The position numbers were made by a program, and so were the translations under genes. From Candidatus Aminicenantota bacterium (GTDB lineage Bacteria > Acidobacteriota > Aminicenantia > Aminicenantales > Aminicenantaceae), in NCBI GenBank assembly GCA_030633795.1, contig DAOWCB010000104.1:1-5677 (forward strand): a DNA stretch of 5,677 bases. The letters are read 5' to 3'. Positions 1 to 4,898 of this stretch are shown piece after piece. The notes below the pieces were generated by a model, which was not told where the DNA came from, ran no database searches, and saw nothing but the letters and a program-made list of their open reading frames with translations. Position 1 is the stretch's first letter. Every line of letters begins with the position of its first letter.

Positions 1-162
1 GTCCATCGTTTTCCGGGGAGCACCCACGTAACCGGTGGATATAATCTGATCATCACGGATGATGATGGCCCCGATGACTCGCCTGAAGCAGGTGCTTTTA
101 CGAGATACCTCCCTGGCGATGTTTAAATAGTATTCATCTTTGGACAGTTTCCTGGGCGTCAT
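1..162 (-). CDS. dCMP deaminase (cytidine/deoxycytidylate deaminase family), N-terminal part only
   Basis: The first 54 residues are visible; the rest lies beyond the left edge. They show the start typical of deoxycytidylate deaminases: YYLNIAREVSRKSTC (11-25), then FRRVIGAIIIRDDQIISTGY (26-45) and GAPRK (47-51). Family members hydrolyse dCMP to dUMP in the cytosol, feeding thymidylate synthesis. The zinc-binding HAE and PCxxC motifs should follow but are outside the window, so activity cannot be judged. The start at 162 is well supported: a GGAGG ribosome site lies 7 bases upstream, and the ATG overlaps the TGA of the preceding kinase-like gene (ATGA), implying coupled translation. One oddity is Val46, where many relatives have Asn (GYNGAP). 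A ComEB-type or other family deaminase is possible, but dCMP deaminase is the best fit. Confidence 0.85.
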   Translation of the reverse strand, partial: MTPRKLSKDEYYLNIAREVSRKSTCFRRVIGAIIIRDDQIISTGYVGAPRKTMD

Positions 163-698
163 AGGAATTCCTCCAATTTATTTCGTAGTTCCTCAATAGT
201 GCTGTCATTGATTATCGTGTGGTCTGCCATTTCCATACAAGCAAGAAGCTGTTGGCTTTTCTCATCTGTGCCCATCTCTTCGGCTTCTTTAGCTATAAAT
301 TCCTCAAGGCTGGAGACCGACTCCTTCCTTCCTCTTGTTTTGACCCTTTCGAATCGAAGTTCTGTGGGAGAATCGATGGCAAGGAGCGTAAAATTGTCTT
401 GATTTTGAAAAAACTCCACTTCTTTGGGATTGCGAATGCTGTCTATCACGGCTTTCTCTTTGATTTTTTTTGCCACACAGCGGGCCAGGATATCAGGAGA
501 AAATTGTTGACGCATAATATTTCCCATCCTGATCAGATTGTTGCGTGTGATCTCTTGATTTTCCTTGCGCAGTTCCTCGCGAATAACGTCGGATAAGGAG
601 AAGTATGCGTAGCCTTTCTCCACAAAAAAGGAAGCCGCTTCCCCTTTCCCTGCGCCGTTAGTTCCTGTTAATCCTATGAGAGAGGTTTTTTTATTCAT
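159..698 (-). CDS. P-loop nucleotide kinase-like protein (UPF0200 / dephospho-CoA kinase-like)
   Basis: This is a 179-residue protein of the adenylate-kinase/CoaE-like P-loop fold. Walker A is GTNGAGKG at 12-19, with Gly rather than Ser/Thr after the Lys, as in adenylate kinases (GKG). FFVEKGYAYFSLSDVIREEL (24-43) is the usual substrate-side helix; VIDSIRNPKEVEFF (84-97) carries the Asp and Arg seen in this family; RVKTRGR (118-124) is lid-like; MADHTIINDSTIEEL (157-171) is the characteristic C-terminal end. The whole pattern resembles archaeal UPF0200 proteins, whose substrate I do not know to be settled. It could phosphorylate a nucleoside monophosphate. I start it at Met 698; an in-frame ATG at 767 is rejected because the apparent promoter (732-761) lies between the two. 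The leader has only purine-rich AGAAAGAA, not a strong ribosome site. The next gene, a dCMP deaminase, overlaps it by 4 bases, suggesting a shared role in deoxynucleotide metabolism. The family call is firm; the substrate is open. Confidence 0.85.
   Translation of the reverse strand: MNKKTSLIGLTGTNGAGKGEAASFFVEKGYAYFSLSDVIREELRKENQEITRNNLIRMGNIMRQQFSPDILARCVAKKIKEKAVIDSIRNPKEVEFFQNQDNFTLLAIDSPTELRFERVKTRGRKESVSSLEEFIAKEAEEMGTDEKSQQLLACMEMADHTIINDSTIEELRNKLEEFL
170..174 (-). promoter_or_regulatory. Ribosome binding site of the dCMP deaminase gene
   Basis: GGAGG on the minus strand lies 7 bases before the ATG at 162, inside the end of the kinase-like gene. It fixes the deaminase start and shows that the overlapped gene has its own strong translation signal. 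Confidence 0.8.
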
Positions 699-699
699 A

Positions 700-719
700 T
701 TCTTTCTGGTTCTTTCTGG
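700..719 (-). repeat. Tandem 10-bp direct repeat in the kinase-gene leader
   Basis: CCAGAAAGAA occurs twice head to tail on the coding strand, ending one base before the ATG at 698. It makes up most of the predicted leader. Each copy carries a purine stretch that could act as a weak ribosome site. Confidence 0.8.
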
Positions 720-731
720 ATTCGTGCGGAG

Positions 732-761
732 AACATAACATATCCAAAAAGGTTTGGTCAA
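732..761 (-). promoter_or_regulatory. Predicted sigma-70-type promoter of the kinase-deaminase pair
   Basis: On the minus strand, TTGACC (756-761) and TATGTT (732-737) are separated by 18 bases. The -35 matches 5 of 6 consensus bases and the -10 matches 4 of 6. Transcription would start near 725, about 27 bases before the ATG at 698. It sits in the only sizeable gap (699-789) between the aldehyde dehydrogenase and the kinase-like gene, which makes it credible. It is found by eye only. Confidence 0.45.
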
Positions 762-789
762 TATCAAAAGAAATGGGAAAGCTTCATCC

Positions 790-805
790 CTATTTTCGAA
801 AATAG
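790..805. repeat. 16-bp perfect palindrome at the aldehyde dehydrogenase stop codon
   Basis: CTATTTTCGAAAATAG is a perfect palindrome covering the last codons and the TAG stop of the aldehyde dehydrogenase. Short inverted arms flank it (CTTCATC at 782-788 and GATGAAG at 820-826). It is AT-rich and no U-tract follows directly in the transcript, so it is not a classic terminator. It could be a protein-binding site or a weak mRNA 3' hairpin. Confidence 0.5.
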
Positions 806-2439
806 CGGGAAGAGCTTTTGATGAAGTTGACCAGAGAGCTGCCTTCCTGTATGCGTTTCAAAAAAGGCATAAGCGAAAAAAGAGCTTTTAGCTTTTCTTT
901 GATGCGGCGGTGGTGAAACAGAACCGCGGATTTGCTAAGCAGGGGCATCAATCCGCTGTCATACGGAAACCACCAGAGCTGTTTCTTTCTGTTGAGAAAA
1001 TCGAAGCTTATGAACTTTATGTTCACTAAACGCTGAAGACCGAACGGGCCGTGGGATCGGCCCATTCCTGTTTGTTTGATGCCTCCCCAGATAGCTGCGG
1101 GTTCGATGAAAGAAAACATATGATCATTCACCGTTATGGATCCGGTTTCTATCCTCTCTGCCATCCATGCTGCCATTTTTTTGCTTCTTGTCCAAACAGA
1201 AGCTGTGAGCCCGAGAGAGCTATCGTTTGCCAGGGAGATAGCTTCTTCGGGATCGGAAAATGTCATGATAGGGAGGGTCGGGCCAAAGGTTTCTTCTGTC
1301 ATTATTTTCATCGTGTGATTGACACCTGAAAGCACGGTGGGATTTATGAAGTAGCCGGGAAGGTTTGTTTTGTTTTTGCCCCCGAACAGGATTTCGGCTC
1401 CCTTGTCCCGGGCGTCTTGGATGTGATCCTTGACAGTTTTTAACTGGGAGAGTGTAGCCATCGGGCCCATTTCCACTCCCTGATCGACCGGATTTCCGAC
1501 TTTGATTTTTTTTGTGAGTTCTACCACCCTTTGGGTGAATTTATCCGCGATCTCTTTGGCAACGTAAACTCGCTCGATCGATCCGCAGCTCTGGCCGCAG
1601 TTCATGAAACCGGCCCACACGGCTCCGCGGGCAGCCCTTTCGATGTTGGCATCGACGCAGACCACCATCGGATCTTTTCCCCCCAATTCAAGGGAAAGGT
1701 TGGTCAAGTTCCGGCTGGCCAGCTCCATGATTCTTTTTCCAGTGGAAACGCTCCCAGTGAACATGATCGTTTGGACATCGGGAGAGGAGATCATTTCTTC
1801 GGCTTGGGGAATTTTGCAGTTGATGATATTGAATACCCCAGGAGGAAGGCCAGCTTCAGTAAATATTTCACCCACCATCAGGCCTGTGAAAGGGGTTGAG
1901 GAGGAAGGCCTGAGGATGACAGTGTTTCCAGCCGAAAGAGCACTCAACACATCATAGATGGCGATGATAAACGGAAAATTCCATGGAGAGATGATCAAGG
2001 TTGGTCCCAACGGCTCGAATCGAAAGGAACTTTTTTTGTTAAAAAAAAGAGAAACCGAATGTTTCACCGGGTGGGGGCGAAGGAGACTTTTTAGTTTTCG
2101 GGTATAGTAGTCCAAAGCCCCGAGGCTGGCGAAAATCTCACTGGAATATGATTCTGGATGGGGTGATCCTTTTTCCAAGGTTATCAAGCGGGCGGCGTCC
2201 TCGCCTTTTTGCAAAAGGATTTCTTTGGCGTTGCGGAAGATTTTTTGTTTGGCGGAAACAGGCAAGGTTTTCCATTCAGGAAAGGCTTGCTTGGCGGCCT
2301 GGATGGCTGATTGACAGTCTCGGGTGGATGCCAGCGAGACTCTGCCGACCAGTTCCAGTGTTGCGGGATTCAGTGAATCTTTTTTATGGGAAGTTTGAAT
2401 CCTCTTGCCGTTGATAATCAGGTTTCCGTCCAGAGTCAT
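790..2439 (-). CDS. NAD(P)-dependent aldehyde dehydrogenase with a long basic C-terminal tail
   Basis: This 549-residue enzyme should oxidise an aldehyde to a carboxylic acid with NAD(P)+; the substrate cannot be read from the sequence. Diagnostic elements are all present: SPWNFP (151-156) with the oxyanion Asn154, FTGSVSTGK (227-235) of the cofactor fold, ELGGK (251-255) with general base Glu251, GQSC (282-285) with catalytic Cys285, EETFGP (382-387), and the NDSSLGLTASVW block (405-416). The usual KPS cofactor motif reads RPS, with Arg177. Residues from about 485 to 549 go beyond the usual 480-500 length as an aromatic then strongly basic tail, possibly membrane-associating. The start at 2439 is preferred: it forms an ATGA overlap with the DUF362 stop and has AAGGAAG 6 bases upstream. 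A longer in-frame start at 2586 would add 49 residues that do not look like family sequence and are antiparallel to nothing but the DUF362 coding region. It is the last gene of the tat operon. Confidence 0.92.
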   Translation of the reverse strand: MTLDGNLIINGKRIQTSHKKDSLNPATLELVGRVSLASTRDCQSAIQAAKQAFPEWKTLPVSAKQKIFRNAKEILLQKGEDAARLITLEKGSPHPESYSSEIFASLGALDYYTRKLKSLLRPHPVKHSVSLFFNKKSSFRFEPLGPTLIISPWNFPFIIAIYDVLSALSAGNTVILRPSSSTPFTGLMVGEIFTEAGLPPGVFNIINCKIPQAEEMISSPDVQTIMFTGSVSTGKRIMELASRNLTNLSLELGGKDPMVVCVDANIERAARGAVWAGFMNCGQSCGSIERVYVAKEIADKFTQRVVELTKKIKVGNPVDQGVEMGPMATLSQLKTVKDHIQDARDKGAEILFGGKNKTNLPGYFINPTVLSGVNHTMKIMTEETFGPTLPIMTFSDPEEAISLANDSSLGLTASVWTRSKKMAAWMAERIETGSITVNDHMFSFIEPAAIWGGIKQTGMGRSHGPFGLQRLVNIKFISFDFLNRKKQLWWFPYDSGLMPLLSKSAVLFHHRRIKEKLKALFSLMPFLKRIQEGSSLVNFIKSSSRYFRK

Positions 2440-3716
2440 TTGAAGCTTCCTTTGAATAGTCTCCTCATCCAACAAAAGAAAAGGTAGGGATAAGCATCGA
2501 TGATTAGGTCCAGCCGGAACATCGGATTGATTATGCCTGTTTTGAGAAACATCCAGAGGACAAGGTCCTTGTGTTTTGGGGGACATCCGTTAATACGGCG
2601 GATTTTCTTGGCTTCGAGGCGTCCCTGGACCAAGGAACATGTGCCTATGATCAACACACGATCTGCGGAAATATCCCCTGAGTATTTCCCGATGACAGCC
2701 GTCCAAGCCGGAAGTTTATTCCAAAGTTTTGGCTTTCTGTCTTTTATCATGTACAGCCAGTCCAAGAAGACTCCATGGCAACCCCCAGTGCAGTAAGGCT
2801 CTCCTATCAGGACCTTGAACCCACAGTCCACTTCATCCACCCGGATGAATCCGGTCTTCAAGTCTTTTGTTTTATCCTGTATTTCTTGAAGAGATATGTC
2901 TCCTTTGATGTTTATTTCGGCTAGGTCCAACGGGCCGTACCCTCTTTCATGAGCCAGCCGCAGATGGGGTATTTTGTGCGGATCGAGGTGGAACATGCGG
3001 GCACAAACCGAGTCATGAGCCACGGGATTCGTGGCCATTACGATAAGGCCCAACGGATATCCATGTTGCGTGAATTGGTTTCCTCCGATGGATATTTCCA
3101 CCGCATCTGTGGCGATGAAGTCGGGATGACCGACTTCCAAAAGATCGACGATTTTTTCGTCGAGATGACAGTTGTGGTTCCACATCCGTTCTCTGTCGCA
3201 AAGGATCCCGATGTTGAGTTTGATGGCGGCTGTCAGTCCATGGGTCAAGGAGTTGCTTTTGAGCTTGGGAGTATAGATCAGGAGGTCGTTATCGACTATT
3301 TCCCGGGAGGTTGTGATATGGCTGTGGATTTGTCCCTTTTGGAGGAGGATTTTTTTCTTTTTTGCTTCTTCTATCGGACGAAGTTTAATATTGTGTTTTT
3401 TTTTAAGTGAAAAATAGCCGGCTCTCCGGAACATCCGCGATGTAGGTATGCCTGCTCCGCACTTTTCCGCAATCGTGATTTTGGGTACAGGATTCCTGTC
3501 CTCATGTAGAACCTGGATCAGGCCGTCAAGGAATTCTGACCGGGTATAGGCGGAAGGGGCGATCCTGTGGTGGACCATGACAACATTGGGTTTGATGGTG
3601 ATATTGGAATATTGCGATCCGGTGAGGCCAAATTCTTCGAGACCTTCTCGAATAACTTTTTTTATGCGGGAGGGATCGTAATCCGGAACGGCACGGAGGT
3701 AAACTTTCTCTCCCAT
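2436..3716 (-). CDS. DUF362 family protein with C-terminal cysteine motifs
   Basis: This 426-residue protein belongs to the DUF362 family, whose biochemical role is not well defined; some members are fused to ferredoxin-type domains. Family blocks visible are IKPNVV (41-46), TPKLKSNSLTHGLTAAIKLN (149-168) and NPVAHDSVCARM (230-241). No ferredoxin domain (CxxCxxC) is present. Instead the C-terminal third carries CTGGC (309-313), GTC (358-360) and GCPP (377-380), which together could bind a metal or Fe-S centre; that is inference. Residues 402-417 are hydrophobic, followed by RRLFKGSFK, a possible peripheral membrane anchor. There is no signal peptide or twin-arginine motif, so it is probably cytoplasmic. 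I choose the ATG at 3716, one base after the tatC stop; an in-frame ATG at 3776 only adds a Lys/Arg-rich out-of-frame reading of the tatC tail. The gene ends in an ATGA overlap with the aldehyde dehydrogenase, suggesting the two products work together. Confidence 0.87.
   Translation of the reverse strand: MGEKVYLRAVPDYDPSRIKKVIREGLEEFGLTGSQYSNITIKPNVVMVHHRIAPSAYTRSEFLDGLIQVLHEDRNPVPKITIAEKCGAGIPTSRMFRRAGYFSLKKKHNIKLRPIEEAKKKKILLQKGQIHSHITTSREIVDNDLLIYTPKLKSNSLTHGLTAAIKLNIGILCDRERMWNHNCHLDEKIVDLLEVGHPDFIATDAVEISIGGNQFTQHGYPLGLIVMATNPVAHDSVCARMFHLDPHKIPHLRLAHERGYGPLDLAEINIKGDISLQEIQDKTKDLKTGFIRVDEVDCGFKVLIGEPYCTGGCHGVFLDWLYMIKDRKPKLWNKLPAWTAVIGKYSGDISADRVLIIGTCSLVQGRLEAKKIRRINGCPPKHKDLVLWMFLKTGIINPMFRLDLIIDAYPYLFFCWMRRLFKGSFK
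2446..2452 (-). promoter_or_regulatory. Ribosome binding site deciding the aldehyde dehydrogenase start
   Basis: AAGGAAG on the minus strand lies 6 bases before the ATG at 2439, within the last codons of the DUF362 gene. It supports that ATG over the upstream in-frame ATG at 2586. Confidence 0.7.
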
Positions 3717-3717
3717 C

Positions 3718-4494
3718 CTATCCAGCGAGGTCGTCTTCTGTGTCCTCTTTTTTCTTTTTTCCTTTCTTCTTGCCAAAGACTAGGGCTATGAGAATGCTCA
3801 AACCATACAGGGCGAGCATCGGGAATGCAATGATGCTTTGAGTCATCCAATCTGGAGGTGGTGTGATGATGGCTGCAATCACAAAGATAAAAAGAACGGC
3901 ATACTTAAAGTTTTTCACCATCCATCTGGCTGTTAGAATTCCCATCCGGGAAAGGAAAAAGGACAGGGTGGGGAGTTCGAACACGATGGCAATACCCAAG
4001 AGGACTCTTAAGGCCAAGCTGAAATAATCATTAGCCGTGATGACTGGTTCGAACTCTGTGCCCATGCTCAGAAAGAACCGGCAGGCAAACGGAAAAACGA
4101 CAAAGTAGCCAAACACGGCCCCAGCCGAAAAAAAGATGGTGGTTAAGATCACAAAAGGTACGACGTATTTTTTTTCTTTCCGGTAGAGGCCAGGGGCAAT
4201 GAACATCCAAATCTGGTAAAAAATAAACGGCGAACTGAGGAACAAAGAAGCAAGAAAGGAGACTTTGATGTAGAGCATGAACGGGGCGGTGAGTTTGATA
4301 AAGGTGAGTTTGGTTCCCACGGGTAGGTACTGAGTGACGGGCCGAGCCAAAATTTCGAACAGTTCTTTGTGAAAAAACCAGGCAGGGACGATGCCGACAA
4401 ACAAAGCGATGAATGAGTAAAAAAGGCGTTTCCTGAGGTCTTCAAGATGTTCGAGGAAGGTCATCTCGTCAGGAGAATTTTTTCCCTTCCTCAT
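3718..4494 (-). CDS. tatC: Sec-independent protein translocase TatC
   Basis: TatC is the membrane receptor of the twin-arginine pathway, binding folded precursors with RR signal peptides. The 258 residues show six hydrophobic segments (about 25-43, 74-93, 110-138, 160-182, 197-212, 222-240). Conserved elements are FLEHLEDLRKRL (13-24), FIAPGLYRKE (98-107) with Glu107 matching the functionally important E. coli Glu103, FELP (172-175), and TPPPDW (211-216). The usual Glu of the PxxxLYE motif in the last membrane segment is Gly231 (codon GGT). The protein ends in a highly charged tail, GKKKGKKKKEDTEDD. With the ATG at 4494 it overlaps tatA by 26 bases; Met11 at 4464, four bases after the tatA stop, is an equally plausible start and would begin MTFLEHLEDL. 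It is the second gene of the operon. Confidence 0.97.
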   Translation of the reverse strand: MRKGKNSPDEMTFLEHLEDLRKRLFYSFIALFVGIVPAWFFHKELFEILARPVTQYLPVGTKLTFIKLTAPFMLYIKVSFLASLFLSSPFIFYQIWMFIAPGLYRKEKKYVVPFVILTTIFFSAGAVFGYFVVFPFACRFFLSMGTEFEPVITANDYFSLALRVLLGIAIVFELPTLSFFLSRMGILTARWMVKNFKYAVLFIFVIAAIITPPPDWMTQSIIAFPMLALYGLSILIALVFGKKKGKKKKEDTEDDLAG

Positions 4495-4714
4495 CCTCTC
4501 CCACTTGTTTGTTGATCTCTTTTTTTATGTCTTTGAATTCCTCGGCATTGATCTCTTCTTCGATTTTTTCTTTGATCTCATCGGAAGTCTTGCGGAATTC
4601 TCGCAGGGCTTTGCCGATGGACCTTCCGACTTCAGGTAATTTTTTGGGGCCAAACACAAGAAGAGCTATGACCAGTATAACCAGCAATTCTGGGAATCCG
4701 ATATTTCCGAACAT
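4469..4714 (-). CDS. tatA: Twin-arginine translocase TatA/TatE family subunit
   Basis: TatA subunits assemble with TatC into the pore through which folded proteins cross the inner membrane. The 81 residues have the standard layout: a short N-terminal transmembrane helix (about 8-21, PELLVILVIALLVF), the hinge FGPKKLPEVG (21-30), an amphipathic helix (about 24-43), and a charged, probably disordered tail. Glu9 in the helix gives a FPELL start, which is seen in TatA of many non-enteric bacteria and in TatB; no second TatA/TatB gene is next to it. The start at 4714 is chosen because the protein then begins exactly as TatA does, and because a good promoter at 4749-4777 lies inside the longer in-frame extension that would start at 4858. 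The ribosome site is weak (AAGTAAGATA). It is the first gene of the tat operon, with tatC overlapping or abutting its stop. Confidence 0.95.
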   Translation of the reverse strand: MFGNIGFPELLVILVIALLVFGPKKLPEVGRSIGKALREFRKTSDEIKEKIEEEINAEEFKDIKKEINKQVGEDEEGKKFS

Positions 4715-4748
4715 TATCTTACTTAAATTAATTCGAGAATGATAAGAA

Positions 4749-4777
4749 ACTATAGCCTCTTGGTGAGAATAAGTCAA
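4749..4777 (-). promoter_or_regulatory. Predicted sigma-70-type promoter of the tatAC-DUF362-ALDH operon
   Basis: On the minus strand, TTGACT (4772-4777) and TATAGT (4749-4754) are 17 bases apart. Each hexamer matches 5 of 6 consensus bases. Transcription would begin near 4742 and give a leader of about 28 bases before tatA. It is one of the two best promoter matches in the window. Confidence 0.6.
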
Positions 4778-4799
4778 CTTTTTTGCTCTGGCCAAATGT

Positions 4800-4816
4800 T
4801 TGAGTTTTAAACTCAA
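4800..4816. promoter_or_regulatory. Inverted repeat, candidate operator between divergent promoters
   Basis: TTGAGTTT, one base, then AAACTCAA: perfect 8-bp arms. It lies about 22 bp upstream of the tatA -35 hexamer and about 35 bp upstream of the protease -35 hexamer. Its position and symmetry suit a dimeric regulator binding site. It is AT-rich and has no following U-tract in either direction, so a terminator is unlikely. No regulator gene is in view. Confidence 0.4.
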
Positions 4817-4851
4817 GATACAAATTATCAAAGTAATCCATGTCTGACTCC

Positions 4852-4880
4852 TGGACATTCCCTCAGGGCTTTGCTATCAT
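4852..4880 (+). promoter_or_regulatory. Predicted sigma-70-type promoter of the S41 protease gene
   Basis: TGGACA (4852-4857) and TATCAT (4875-4880) are 17 bases apart, each 5 of 6 to consensus. Transcription would start near 4887, leaving only about a dozen leader bases before the ATG at 4899, so ribosome loading may be weak or leader-independent. Confidence 0.55.
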
Positions 4881-4898
4881 CATATTTTAACAAGAACC

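Noticed and set aside
699..805. Rho-independent terminator after the ALDH gene
   Set aside because: The palindrome is AT-rich and is not followed at once by a U-tract on the coding strand, so I list it only as a repeat.
1531..1957. Two overlapping plus-strand open frames of about 120 codons opposite the ALDH gene
   Set aside because: They lie over the most conserved ALDH motifs, where base composition is set by the real gene; translations look non-protein-like.
2440..2586. 49-residue N-terminal extension of the aldehyde dehydrogenase
   Set aside because: It overlaps the DUF362 end in another frame, lacks family similarity, and the ATG at 2439 has a proper ribosome site and ATGA coupling.
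2949..3410. A 153-codon plus-strand open frame opposite the DUF362 gene
   Set aside because: It is a shadow of the DUF362 coding sequence, with no ribosome site or recognisable domain.
3717..3776. Lys/Arg-rich N-terminal extension of the DUF362 protein
   Set aside because: It is the tatC charged tail read in another frame; the ATG at 3716 directly follows the tatC stop.
4715..4858. 48-residue N-terminal extension of TatA
   Set aside because: The canonical TatA start is at 4714 and the likely promoter lies inside the extension.
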